This document shows, piece by piece, positions 32,105-43,481 of a stretch of DNA of 64,000 bases (its first letter is position 1; every line of letters starts with the position of its first letter). The notes below the pieces were generated by a model that was not told the origin of the DNA, made no database searches, and saw nothing but the letters and a program-made list of their open reading frames with translations. The stretch comes from Neoceratodus forsteri (Eukaryota; Chordata; Ceratodontiformes; Ceratodontidae), in the NCBI GenBank assembly GCA_016271365.2, contig CM028129.1, forward strand, positions 1,009,125,501 through 1,009,189,500. The letters run 5' to 3'. A program made the translations under genes and the position numbers.

Positions 32105-35011
32105 TAACAAATTGGGGCCCTTAATGGTGAGCTTAATAAAGGGTAGAAGGGGCACCACAAGAATACATGAGATACAAGAGAAATAGGGAACCCTTATTAG
32201 AGATTCTCAGGCTATTGGAGACAGGTTTCAACAGTTCTACCAGGACCTGTACTAGGCAGAATATGAGGGTACTCTGGACAAGGCACAAGAATTTTTGAAC
32301 AAGATCAAGATTCCAGGACTTGATGACCAGCAGAGGGAGGAGCTGGGTTGTGAAATATCCAAAGAGGAAAACAGAATGGCCATCCAGCACATGAAACCGG
32401 GCAAGGCAAGTGGGCCAGATGGCCTACCGGCTGAATATTATAAGGGGTAGAACAAGGGATAGTGGACCTATTGTGGGAGGTATTTCAGGAAACTAAGGAA
32501 GGGAACCCACTGCCGACAACTATGGGAGAGGCAGTTATATGCGTTATACCAAAGCTCGGGAGGGATCCTCAGAAAATGTGCCTCATATAGGCCTATATCT
32601 CTATTAAATGTAGATGCCAAGATATATGCTAAGGTCCTGGCGGCCCATCTGGAAGGGTTGCTCCCAAGCCTAATACAATTAGATCAGACCAGCTTTATTC
32701 AAGGAAGACACTCCTAGCACAATGTCAGAAAAGTTCTGAATGTGGTACACTGCTCTTCTCGGCGTCCAGGGCTTACAGTAATTCTGCCCCTGGATGCCGA
32801 GAAGGCTTTTGACCGAATTGAGTGGGAGTACCTCTTTGAGATGCTGGGTACATATATGGACTTGGGGAGGGATTTATTCATATGGTTAGAACTTTGTGTG
32901 GCTCTCCTCGGGCTTCGGTACTCACTAATGGGGTGCACTCTGGGTGGTTTCCATTATTTAGAGGCACAAGACAGGGGTGCCCCTGTCCCCATTGCTGTTT
33001 GCCTTGGCCATTAAACCTCTGGCAGTCGCCATTAGGCAGAACAATAATATTGACGGGGTTAAGGGAAAAGACGGTAGACAGCATAAACTGTTGTTATATG
33101 CAGACAGTATGATTCTGTATATAAATGACCCCGAGCGCTCAGTTCCAGCCCTTCTGACACTCATTTCGGAGTTTGCTGACTTTTCAGGATACAGAGTAAA
33201 CTTGGATAAATCAGAAGTCCTATACATAGGACAGGGGATGGCACCCAGAAAAGGTATGTGGGGCTTAAAGGTAGTTAGCACCTCCTTCAAATATTTGGAG
33301 ATATATAGGTAGATGAATTTCTGATATCTACAGCCTGAACTACACCCCTATGATTAGAACAATAACTAAGGACTTACAAAGATAGCGAGCATTACCACTG
33401 TCCTGGGTAGGACGGATGAATTCGATCAAAATGAAAGTCTTGCCACGGATCCTCTATTTACTACAGATGCTTCCCATGGGCCTGCATAAGAGGGATATTA
33501 AAAAGATGGAGTAGAGGTTCACTGAATTTCTATTGCAGGGCAAATTGTCGAGGATTAGTCTCATTAAATTAAAAGCGAATACCCAAGGGGGCTAAGCTTC
33601 CCTGATCTGAAGGATTATTTAGCAGCTCAAGTGCAATTTATAGAGGATTGGGTTGCTAGGCCTGATGTTGCTAGTTGGATGAATTTGGAAGAGGTAGGGG
33701 CTCCAGGGAGATTACCAGCATATCTAGCTAAGGGGGAACAGCGAGCATATAATTCACTTAATCAACCCAACCCATTAGTAAATATGGTGCTTGATGGCTG
33801 GTCACAAATTAAGAGGATTCTGGGAGGTAACAAGGAAGAAACACTATTACCACCACTCGTTGGGAACCCCCTTTTTTGGGCCGGGCCTTGAGGACCCTGC
33901 ATTTGAGGAATGAGAAAGGAGGGGAGTACAGTGTGCTGCGGATCTGGTTAAAGGACAGGACATAAATTATTTTCAAGAATTACAAGAAGCTTTGGGGGTG
34001 CCAAACAATCATCTGTTCCGGTTCTTCCAGGCCGGGGATTATTGTAGGCAGATAAAGAACCAAGGAAAACAGAATACACCTGTAAAACAAATGGAGGCCC
34101 TGATATGCAGAGCTAGAAGAGATGATAAGGGAATGGTCCGAACTATGGTTCATATTCTCAGAAGCAGTTTACGGGATATGACATCTAATACACGGAGATT
34201 ATGGGAAAGGGTCATGGGCATGCAGATATCTGACCATAATTAGGATCTTATTTTGGAATCGCATATGGGCCTCCTTGCCTGTAATAGATACAAAGAATCA
34301 ACATATAAATTTATACACATGCTCTATTGCCCCAGTGGTAATCCATCGGTATAGGCCGGAGATCTCTGAGATGTGTAACAGGTGTGAAGTACATAAATGT
34401 ACCTTTTTCCATTGTTTCTGGAGCTGCCCACGATTGTGCACCTTTTGGGAGGGAATAGCACAGAAACTGAGTGAAATGACATGCCTAGAGGTCTTGGCCT
34501 CTCCAATCAGCTTATTATTTGGTATGGAGGAAGGAGAAGAAGGGGAGTGGTCACTGCAAAAGAGGTGGATTAGAATACTGCTTCTTCAGGCTAGGCAAGT
34601 CATCCTAAATACTTGGGTGTCAGCAGAGATGCCCACGATTTTGCAGTGGCGCTCAATAGCTATAAGTGCCCTGGCAATGGAAAAGAAATCATAATATCAG
34701 ATAAAAGGTCGTTTGGACACCTCTGCCTTATGGGAGCCCCTTTGTAAGTACTTTAAATGCAGATGAGATGATGATTATCTACTCAGGGAGTTGAATTTCA
34801 GGTGAGGCGTCTATTGCAAAATCAATATGATGGAATATAAACAAATGAATGGACTATATTATTGAGTGCTATAAGGATTAATTCTGTTAATTATGTGGAC
34901 CGATGTAAATATATATATTTTTTTAAAGATAGGTTGTATTGTGACTATTGTGACAATGTATGTTATTGTCTTATAATTGAAATATTAATAAAAATTTGAA
35001 ACAAAAAAAAA
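32105..35011 (+). mobile_element. L1/Tx1-type LINE, 5' truncated, with 13-bp target duplication
   Basis: A 2.9-kb insertion into CR1-II. AAAAGCCCTACAA occurs at 32,092-32,104 and again at 35,012-35,024, and CR1 sequence continues across. The element ends with AATAAA (34,988-34,993) and an A-rich tail. It begins within ORF2 just before RT, a classic 5' truncation. Confidence 0.88.
32160..34694 (+). pseudogene. L1/Tx1-type ORF2, RT and C-terminal region, broken
   Basis: RT boxes follow the L1 clade: MKPGKASGPDGLPAEYYKG (32,391-32,446), YRPISLLNVDAKIYAKVLA (32,590-32,640), LDAEKAFDRIEWEYLFEML (32,790-32,846), RGTRQGCPLSPLLFALAIKPL across two frames (32,963-33,025) and LLLYADSMILYIN (33,094-33,130). 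The YADD active site has become YADS. The C-terminal Cys motif, CEVHKCTFFHCFWSCPRLCTFW (two parts of a Cys/His knuckle), is in the last 139 codons (34,275-34,694). Several stops and shifts lie between. This clade is widespread in fishes and amphibians. Confidence 0.82.
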
Positions 35012-35601
35012 AAAGCCCTACAAGGAGAGACTGAGGAATCTCAAAACGTGCACCCTTGAAGAGAAGAGGGAAAGGGAGGACACGATAAGAGATCTATAGA
35101 TATCTCACGGAGGTGAATAAGGAACAGGATGGGAGTATATTTCAGAGGAGAAGATGCACAAGAACAATGGGGGCATGCAATGAAGCTGCAAGTGGAGAAA
35201 TTTAGGAGGGATGTGAGAAAATACATCTTCACTGAAAGAGTGGTGGATACCTGGAACAGTCTCAGTGGAGAGAGTGGGGATGAAAACAGTGGTAGGCTTC
35301 AAGTGTGCATGGAATAGACACAAGGGAATCTTAGTAGTTAAGCAGGGCAGGGAGTAATTGGGGATCAGAAAGGGTGTACGGTCTTCGTATAGGCAGGAAA
35401 AAGAGGCAGACTAAGGTGGGCCAAGTGGGCCTGATCTGCCGACAGATTCTGTTTCTGTTTGTTACCTCATAGAGTCCTTGGTCCCCTAACATTTCACCAG
35501 TGTCATGGAAGACTAGTAGTATGTTGATGAGAACAGTTTGGACTTCATCTTCTCATTTTAAACTGACCAACTGAAAGTTGAGCAGAAATGGCCACTTAAA
35601 T

Positions 35602-36150
35602 ATCAATCAATCAATCAAATCTTTATTTATTCAGGCGAACATCATTGAGCACAGCTCATTTGCAAGATGGACCTGATAAGGTCAAGGTTCAAAAATTGGT
35701 ACATGTATAGGCAGATTTAAAACACGTATATACTTATATACAATAATCAAGGTTCGATAATTGGTATATGTACATGAATAATTAAAACACTTATATACAG
35801 AAATCAAGAACAGAAATTGTTTAAACATAACAGGATATGGTAGGAACATATGAGATGCACTCTAGGTAAACCAGTATATACATGTCAACATTGGCAGTAA
35901 ACATGGCATACATTCAACATGATATACCCAAGATTCCAAAGATCCAAGGGAAGTCAATGTGGACAAAGAGAAATAGTGATTGGATGACTGAAAGAGGTGG
36001 TCATAGACTGAGACAAGTGACATGGTAGGAAGGGGTTCGCATGACTAGAGCAGGGGCTGGTGCTAGAACTGGGAGGTGAAAGGCAGTGATAAGGGCTAAG
36101 GTAGGAGCCTGGAGTTAATGGGAGAAGATTATAAAGAAAATACAGCAAGC
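35602..36150 (-). mobile_element. LINE 3' UTR fragment, antisense
   Basis: On + it starts with (TCAA)n and CTTTATTTATTCAGGCGAAC. On - this is a 3' tail with a short GAGCTGTGCTC stem-loop (about 35,650-35,661) and AATAAATAAAG. No coding sequence is seen. The left limit of the element (36,150) is approximate. It resembles the tail at 14,060-14,121. Confidence 0.5.
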
Positions 36151-36526
36151 CTACTAAAGATCTGTTTCATGGCAGCTCATTTGCCATTTCTGCAACACAT
36201 TTAAAGGAATGTAATCTTAACATTCACAATAAAAACTTAATGTACACTGGCCCAGTGGCTCTGCCACAACAGTGCGTAAGAAGTTCAGGACAAAAGTCTT
36301 TATTTGGTGCCTTTCTAAGACCGGGAGTTCCTTACTGAGAATTGAAAAAAAAACATAAAAAAATAAATTCAGTGAAATCCACTTAAGTGCACACTGGGTA
36401 AATACACATCCTGATTAAATGCACGTTTTCTCATATACCCATTCCCTCTTTTATCTTCTGTTTAACTCCCATAATGAGTGCACATCCCACTTAAAGTGCA
36501 CACCCAGAGGGTAGCACTTAATAAAG
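36151..36526. other. Noncoding interval with repeated TTAAGTGCAC words
   Basis: CTTAAGTGCACAC-like words recur at about 36,382, 36,475 and 36,492, and again near 36,805 beyond the MITE. This suggests an older repeat into which the MITE at 36,527 inserted. The family is not recognised. Confidence 0.4.
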
Positions 36527-36757
36527 GTGAGTTCAATAACGGCAATGGCAGTTCGGCGAACGCAAAAAACAATAACAATAAATTTTGGCAACTGCATTAG
36601 CATGCGACAATTGCTTCCCCTTCTCCGAGGTGCTATGACGTCGTAGTTGGATATATCTGTAAGAGGGGGTGCAGGGGCAAAGCCCCCTGCAGAAAAGCAA
36701 TTGTCCTTGTTAATGCGCTCGCCTGACTTTGCCATTGCCGTTATTGGACTCACTGTT
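36527..36757. mobile_element. Short MITE with inverted termini
   Basis: GGTGAGTTCAATAACGGCAA at the left and TTGCCGTTATTGGACTCAC at the right are inverted repeats of about 25 bp (one or two mismatches) around a 180-bp noncoding core. The superfamily is not assignable, and a target duplication is not clear. Confidence 0.6.
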
Positions 36758-37203
36758 TTCACATGAAAACCACCCAGATCAGTCGTAATATAATCAGCAC
36801 CTGCTTAAGTGCACTTTTTATGCTTCTACAGGGTGGAATGATGTGTTTGTTGGCCTGTTTGACATAGCTTGATGCTTAACCTTTCTCCTAGTCCCACGGA
36901 ACTCCCTTCCCAGAATGTCTTTAATTCTGGGGAATATCAAAGTTTAGCAGGTAGCTGGTAGAGGAGTTCTAAAGAAAATGTAGAGGAAGCTTGAAGGTGT
37001 GGACACAGGAAGCAAGGAACATTTAAGGAGTCCTAGGGTGTGGTTGGAGACTTTTGCTATGATGGTGAGCACTGAAGGATTCCTTGGGGCTTAACTGGGA
37101 TGTTTGCTGTGATAGAAAGCATGGAAAGAATGTCAGAGTCGATATTTTTGAGATGAGATAATGCATTGCCTGTGTAATTACACATTCTGCTTAAAAGGCA
37201 AGA
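36758..37203. other. Noncoding interval
   Basis: Nothing recognisable beyond one more AAGTGCAC word near 36,810. Probably intron. Confidence 0.4.
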
Positions 37204-37299
37204 CAACTTTTATTTTTATGGCACCCATTCCATGTGGCTCAGAGCACCGTACCAGGAGATTAAGATGACAAAATACACAGAATAATAAACATATAGAAT
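37204..37299 (-). mobile_element. LINE 3' tail fragment, antisense
   Basis: ACAACTTTTATTTTTATGGC resembles the tail at 11,520-11,545 (CTTTATTTTTATGGCGCC). It is a short antisense 3' remnant of the same LINE type. Confidence 0.45.
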
Positions 37300-37310
37300 A
37301 GTGTAAGGGT

Positions 37311-37818
37311 GTGGCCGGCCCATCAGCACAGCAGTAGGATTTCTGCTTGCGATGCCGGCGACCCGGGTTCGGGAACCGACCCAGGATGCTGGAGGGCTGG
37401 CCAGGGGGAGAAGGATGGAGCGTCCTGAGGACTGCTCTCCTTCTCTGAGGGGAGGCTGGGGATTGTGCAAGCGACAGGTGCCAAGCACGTCTAGAGGGTG
37501 GGGTGGACACAATATGTCATTGCACATCCCCACCCTCCACAGAAAACCAGGAAAAAGAGCAGCTGCCAGCTGCCCTAGATGAAGCCCACCACGGCTTCAA
37601 TTAGCCTCTAGGCCGGCCCTCCGACCTATCCCATTGTCTGCAGCACTGGGGGAGTCTAGTGCCACAACCCCACCCTGGGGGGGGGGGTTGGGGGTAAGCC
37701 AGAGGGTGTTGTAGGGTCGCGGCCGTTGTGGAGGTGGAAGTCATGGTCCATGACCAGGCTGAGGTACCGAGCGGTTGGCAGCAGCGGGAGGAAAAAATAG
37801 AATTTAAAAAAAAAAAAC
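37311..37818 (+). mobile_element. tRNA-headed SINE, long form
   Basis: Head with A-box-like CATCAGCACAGCAGTAGGAT and a B-box-like CCCGGGTTCGGGAACC (37,362-37,377). The core is GGACTGCTCTCCTTCTCTGA at 37,430-37,450. The tail is TTTAAAAAAAAAAAA. A perfect 11-bp duplication AGTGTAAGGGT flanks it (37,300-37,310; 37,819-37,829). At 508 bp it is long for a SINE. Confidence 0.82.
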
Positions 37819-37825
37819 AGTGTAA

Positions 37826-37966
37826 GGGTAACCATACACAGCAAGGCTTTGTTTCCATTGAGGGTTTGTGATAAATGGATAGGGACCTCGAGAGCAAAGC
37901 TCAAGAGGTCCCATGATATCATCACAAACCCAAGATGGAAACACTGCCTTGAGATGTATGGTTACC
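37826..37966. mobile_element. Foldback MITE
   Basis: Arms of about 48 bp (GGGTAACCATACACAGCAAGG ... GGGTTTGTGAT, 37,826-37,873, and the inverted copy 37,918-37,965) flank a 44-bp loop. No coding sequence. The SINE at 37,311 inserted at its left edge. Confidence 0.65.
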
Positions 37967-37978
37967 CATTTACTGTTT

Positions 37979-38463
37979 TATGTAGTATATGGTTGCCCTC
38001 GATTGTCCACAGATTTCAGCAGCTCAGGTGTTTCAAACGCGGTAAACAATTGCAGTTTGAGTGTCAGTTTCCTGAAAAGGGGGGGGGCATAATTAGTGAC
38101 CGTGTTGTTTTCTCTCTGACTGCCTCTGTGGCGCCAGCGCTCACCCCCACCTAACTGACTTCTCTAGTGTTTTTTTTTTTTTTCCTTAAGACATTTGGAG
38201 TATACTGCTGAGGCCATTCTTGTCACGTATTGCGATTTACGCTGAGTTGTGTTTAGCGAGTGAGCTATCACAATGGCAGCTTTCAGAAGGCTTGAGAAAG
38301 TCTGTGACCATGCACGCTCTTTCAAGGAACAGCAAAGTTGTACTATCGATGTGACGTCAAAACAATAGTACAACAACTTTTTTTGACCTTTGAACTGTCC
38401 TGCAACAGTACTTGGAAAGCTGCTGAAATCTGTGGACAATCGAGAGCAGCCATATGCTATAAT
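37979..38463. mobile_element. MITE-like element with about 45-bp inverted termini
   Basis: TAGTATATGGTTGCCCTCGA ... TTTCAGCAGCT at the left is inverted at 38,416-38,463 with few mismatches. A second short inverted repeat GTTGTACTA/TAGTACAAC (38,336-38,376) lies inside. No protein is recognised. The superfamily is unknown. Confidence 0.6.
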
Positions 38464-38513
38464 AAAATAATAACGCAGAGGAGAAAGAGAATATTTTTGC
38501 TAGGCAAAGAAAA

Positions 38514-38705
38514 GTACAGATCTTACTTCGAGAAACAGCTCTCTCAGCAGGATACACCATTAGGACTGAAGTCGGCAGGCGCCAGGACCCCACATAAATT
38601 TTCTAGCTAGCAGTATCCTGCCAGGACCGGCTTCAGGCCGCCCCCCAGATGTCAGGCATCATATAAAAGGAGGCGGTCCCCCAGAATCCCCAGTTCTTTT
38701 CCCGC
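38514..38705 (+). repeat. DIRS-A3 left inverted terminal repeat
   Basis: Begins GTACAGATCTTACTTCGAGA and runs to CCCCAGTTCTTTTCCCGCC. The outermost bases match the complement of the left half of the ICR, and the inner 190 bp are inverted in the right ITR. Confidence 0.85.
38662..38669 (+). promoter_or_regulatory. TATA box in DIRS-A left ITR
   Basis: TATAAAAG lies 114 bases before the gag ATG at 38,783 and is preserved in inverted form in the right ITRs of A2, A' and A3. It is probably the sense promoter of family A. A degraded CRE-like GATGTCAG lies just upstream. Confidence 0.7.
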
Positions 38706-38782
38706 CGTCGACTCACCAGCATCGGTCTCACAGTCCCACTCTAGCGTACGATGACTAGAACTTTCCCAGTTTTACCTACTAA

Positions 38783-41017
38783 ATGTCGGCATCTCCAACT
38801 CCTTCCTCAGAAGGACATACTTCCAAGTGTGCCTGCAGCAAACAGATCTCTTTCAAGGATCTCCATTCATCCTGCCTGTGGTGCTTAGGCCCGGAACACA
38901 ACACCAAGGCCTGCTCCTTTTGCCAGGGGTTCAACAGTCGCACCCGGATCCGACGCCAGAAGGCACTTCAGGGATTCCTCTTGGAAGAAAAGTTAAAAAG
39001 CCTGGACAAAGACCCTGCCTCCAGAGGTGAGTCTACCTCTAAGTCCCACAAGCACCAGGACAAGCATCAGAAGAAGGCCAGGTCCAGATCCCCTAACCGG
39101 GCCTCAGACTTGCGCACCAGCTCAGGCTCCATGCACTCAGACCGCTCTCAGTCCCCTCTAGTAAAGGTTAACTCTTCAGGCAGCACTTCGGCTTCTCTGC
39201 ATCCCATCAAGACTTCCAGGCCTCCTCGAAGTCTTCAGACCATCACCAGTCCTCTTCGAAACAAGCTTCCTCAGAGAGACGCCGGGACTCCAACGCCAGA
39301 TTGGGCTCCCAGCCTCCTAGGGGTCCGGATCCCCCTCCCAGGAAGACTAAGGACCCGACGTCCCTAAAACGGATGACGGACCTGAAGCGGGCTTCCGACC
39401 CTTCATCGGTTAAACACCCGTTAGACCAGACGTCAGCTAAGCACCCGTCAGTGAGGCATTCACCAGAGCCAAAGACTGCCTCCCCATCACGGGTGGACAC
39501 CAGTCACCGGGAATCTACAGAGGAGGACCTGATGTTGCCTGATGACCAGGCAGGCGACAGTGAGGATGTTGGGCTTCCCCAGGAGCCTTCGCCAAACCCA
39601 GCGACGACCTCGGACCCGACGCCCAATACCGGCGACAGACCACCGGCACCAGGTCCGTCATCCGGTATGAATATTCAAGAGGTAAAAGATCTCTTTACCT
39701 TTTGGTGGGACACAATAAAGAAGGATGTGATCCCAGTCAAACCTTCTCCTCCTCCTACTCCTTCACCTCCTGCTCCCTCTCCTCCACCGCAGGGGCCAAC
39801 AGGAAGACCACCGACCCCCAAAGAACCTATTCCACCTCCTAGGGGAAGATCCAAAGAACGGAGAAGGCCCCCTTCAAGATCTCCCTCAGGGTCGCCCAGT
39901 CCTAAGCGACGCAGACGTCGACAGTCCACTCCGCAGGGGGATGATTCTAGACTGGACACTTCAGATACCGCCATGTCTCCTTCTCCAATCAGCATCTCAT
40001 CACCTGACCACGATACCTGCCCAGGTCACCTCCGGATGATCCCTCTTTTTCCGAAATCATGAGGCACATCCAGGAGAACATGGGATGGGATTCGGAAGAT
40101 CTCGACCCCGAGAGACCGCACCTAGCTCGTTACCTTCGGTAGAAGGACCCTAAGCCTTTGGTGGTGCCACCCTTGGTGGACACCTTCGCGGACGTCACCA
40201 AGTTCATGCGGAAAGCATCTGCACCCACCCCGCAGTTCCGAAGAAAGCTGACTGCCTGTACAGGGCCCTGGCAGAGGACAGGTATTTAGTGCAACAACCC
40301 CTGGCTGATTCCCTGGTCAGTACGGCCTCCCATGATAGGTCTCAATGACCACAGCATCTGAGTACACAGCCACCGGACCAGGAATCCAAGCAGTTGGATG
40401 CCCTGGGGAGGTGCATGTATGCGGCTGCAACATGCTTCATCAGGTCACAACTATCTGACTCATATGGTTCAGTTTCAGAATGCCGTGTGGGAACAGGATC
40501 AGGACTTGGTTGACAAACTACCGGATGGCGAGCAGAAGGCGGAGCTCTTGAACCTCCTCCGCACAGGGTCAGATGTGGGGACCCAAGTGTTAAGAGCCAT
40601 ATATGATTCTGCGGACTCGTCTGCCAGGGGCACAGCTTCAGTCGTCTGTCTCTGGAGACACTCCTGGCTCCGTGTCTCCGGTTTTACCCTGGACGTACAG
40701 AAGAGTATCCTGGACATCCCTTATAACGGAGAGGTCCTGTTTGGTGAACCGTCTGAAAAGGTCATCACCGAGCTTCAGGATGCCAGGAAGGCAGTAAGGA
40801 CTGTAAAGGCCATGTACAGACCCAAATCTGGTTCCTTTCATAGGAACCAGAACTGTTTTTGCGGCCAACAACAATGACAGCAGCCACGTCGCGGCCAGCA
40901 GCAAAGGGGCACCTTCCATCATAAGGCCCAACCTAAGTCTTCCCCAGGCCGAGATCAGCAGTATACCAAACTGGCCCAGACTACGGGGGTGGGGGGGGTA
41001 ATGTCACCACAGCATGA
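38783..41017 (+). pseudogene. DIRS-A3 gag, frameshifted
   Basis: The ATG at 38,783 opens 194 codons with the zinc module (KCACSKQISF, CLWCLGPEHNTKACSFC) and a Ser/Arg-rich region. A shift near 39,330 moves to the frame 39,301-40,062, which carries the Pro-rich stretch and IQEVKDLFTFWWDTIKKDVI. Further damage occurs at 40,040-40,400 (stop at 40,140, shifts). The helical core resumes at 40,398-40,877 (YLTHMVQFQNAVWEQDQDLV; SWLRVSGFTLDVQKSILDIP). The frame ends near the TGA at 41,015-41,017. Gag forms the nucleoprotein particle in this order. The copy is damaged but less so than A1 and A2. Confidence 0.84.
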
Positions 41018-41019
41018 CT

Positions 41020-43481
41020 CCTTCCCAGCCTCCACCCTTCCTCTGGATCAACGGGCAGAAAAGGTCAGGGGTCGCACCGCTCACCACTTTTCAGGGTGGC
41101 AATCGATTACCGCCGACCGGTGGGTCCTTCAGCTGGTCAAGAGAGGTCACTTTATAGAATTCCTCAACCACCCACCATCAAGACCTCCCCTGCCAGCGGC
41201 CTGGTGGTGCTGAGGGTTGAGGCGCTGGATGCCACACCTCGCGCCATGCCGGGCGACCAGGTTCGGGCAGGCCAGGGGTTGGTGGGGGATCGGCGTCAGG
41301 ACTGTCTCTCTTCCTGGGAGGTTGGTGGCGCCCGCTCATGGGCGACCTCTGTCGGCGACTGGAGGATCGTCGACTGAGCAGCTGGCAGAACCTTGGGTGG
41401 GCGAGCCACTTAAACTACACGCTTGCCGCCATGGCTCCACAGGAGGAGGGAACTGAAAAAAGAGAGAAAACCCCGATCCTGGGGATAGATGAAGGCACCT
41501 CAACCTTCCATAGCCACACTCCCAACTCTAGGGTATCTCTCTCCTGCCGACTCGTGTGCTGGGTACTTTTCATATAAAATAGAGCACCTTCGGTGGATAG
41601 GGCAGCCCTACCTCTGGAAGGTTCAGACCCAGAAGTGGTGCATGGGGGAGTGGTCACGGAGGGAGGTAGAGGCTGGGAAGGCCCCGGGGCTACTGGAAGG
41701 AGTTCTCCAGGGTTGGAGATAAACAAAGTTTAAAAAAAAAAAAAAAACCTCCCCTGCTTTCCCATTATTCGGGTCAGCATGCACTGCTCATACAGCAGGA
41801 AGTGCTCACGCTTCTGGGAAAGAAAGCTGTAGAGCACGTACCGAGGAACCAGAGAGGTGCAGGTTACTATTCCCACCACTTTCTGGTTCCCAAAAAGACA
41901 GGGGACCTCCATCCGATACCGGATCTCAACGCTTTGGTCCTTTACAAACGCTTCTGCATGGTGACCCTTCCCAGTTTGATACCCATGCTCAAGCAGGGCG
42001 CCTTCCTAGCATCCTTGAACATGCAGGATGCCTACCTGCACATACCCATTGCTCAAGCGCACAGGGAGTTCTTGCACTTCGAATTTCTAGGTCACCATTA
42101 TCAGTTCCGAGCCCTCCCTTTCGGACTGTCATCAGCATCTCGGGTGTTTACGAAGTGCATGGCAGTCGTAGCGGCGGATCTAAGGAGACAAGGCCACTAC
42201 TTGTTCCCCTACCTGGACAACTGGCTCCTCATGTCACACCCTCGGGAGGCTCTGATGTCCACAATTCACTGTACTCAGTCCCTGTTTGGGACGTTGGGTA
42301 TCATTATCAATCAGAAGAAGTCACACCTGGTTCCGTCACAGAATCTGCAGTTCATAGGTGCAGTTCTGGACACCGTCCAGGGGAGAGCTTTTCTGCCCCA
42401 GGACCGAGCGGAACACATCAGATCCCTCATCAGGGACATCTTGGCAAAGAAGACTGTCCCAGCCAGACTGGTCTTTTGCCTGCTCGGACACATGGCTGCG
42501 GCCATTGCAACAGTCCCGCTAGCCCGTCTCCACATGCGGGTGACCCAATGGATGTTATGAGTTCAGTGGGATCAGAAGCAAGACCATTTGCAGCTTCCAG
42601 TTCGGATCACGAATGCCGTAATCCGGGATTGGCAATGGTGGCTAGATTCACAGAACCTGTTGGCGGGGGTTCCCTTCATTGCGCCGTCTCCGATTGTGAC
42701 GCTCTCCACGGACGCCTCAGGTTTCGGTTGGGGAGCACACCTAAACAGGGTCAGGTCTCAGGGCTCGTGGACACCCCAGGAAGCTCATCTCCACATAAAT
42801 ATTTTGGAAATGAGAGCAGTTCTTTATGCCCTGCAGGTCTTCCAGTCAGAGATCCCACCGGGTACTCTCCTGTTACAAACAGACAATACCGCGGTGATGT
42901 ATTACCTCAACAAACAAGGAGGCACCCATTCCTACCCACTTTGCAGGGAGGCCATGAGGGTGTGGGATTGGGTTCTACAACACGGCGCAAACCTCATTGC
43001 TGTTCATGTCCCAGGAGTGGACAACGTCATCACAGACAGTCTGAGCCGCTCTCAGGCCAGAGTCCATGAGTGGGAACTACTCCAGGAGGTAGTAGAGGAT
43101 CTGTTTCACAGATGGGGCACACCAGAATTAGACCTTTTCGCTTCCCCATCCAACGCAAAACTGCCCAATTTCTGCTCGCTAGATCCAGGGCCTGGTGTTT
43201 TCTGGTGAGACGTGTTGTCCCTCTCCTGGACAGGCAGATTCCTCTACATGTTTCCTCCCTTCCCGTTGATCCAGAAGGTCCTATTGAAACTCCACAGAGA
43301 GCAGGCGATGCTGATATTTATTGCGCCTTTTTGGTCCAGACAGATTTGGCTACCCCAGCTGTCCCAGGAACCTCCGGTACCTCTGCCAATCAGCTATCAC
43401 TTATTGTCCCAGGAGGAAGGTTCTTTGGTCCATCCGGACCTTCGCTCTCTGAACCTGCATGCCTGGCTCCTAGAGACATAG
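41020..43481 (+). pseudogene. DIRS-A3 reverse transcriptase / RNase H, few stops, SINE insertion
   Basis: RT starts near HDSFPASTLPLDQRAEK and is split by a SINE at the codons for RPPL. It resumes and is open at 41,802-42,560 with HFLVPKKTGDLHPIPDLN, LNMQDAYLHIPIA (the box A first Asp is Asn-shifted: LNMQD versus LDMQD) and FRALPFGLSSASRVFTKCM. The active site reads FPYLDNWLL (YLDN). Stops at 42,558 (CGA to TGA) and 43,206 separate RT, RNase H (42,588-43,208; TDASGFGWGAHL, TDNTAVMYYLNKQGG) and the extension (43,212-43,481; TLLKLHREQAM, IAPFWSRQIWL). RNase H is fully open. Confidence 0.86.
41194..41746 (+). mobile_element. tRNA-headed SINE in DIRS-A3 RT, long form
   Basis: Flanked by a perfect duplication ACCTCCCCTGC (41,183-41,193; 41,747-41,757). 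The B-box-like GACCAGGTTCGGGCAG is at 41,255-41,270. The core AGGACTGTCTCTCTTCCTGG is at 41,298-41,317. The tail is poly(A) at 41,731-41,747. It is 553 bp, and RT reads collinearly across it. Confidence 0.85.

Noticed and set aside
41194..41746. Small frames of 60-103 codons inside the A3 SINE
   Set aside because: The interval is a SINE with poly(A) and target duplication; the frames match nothing and differ between SINE copies.
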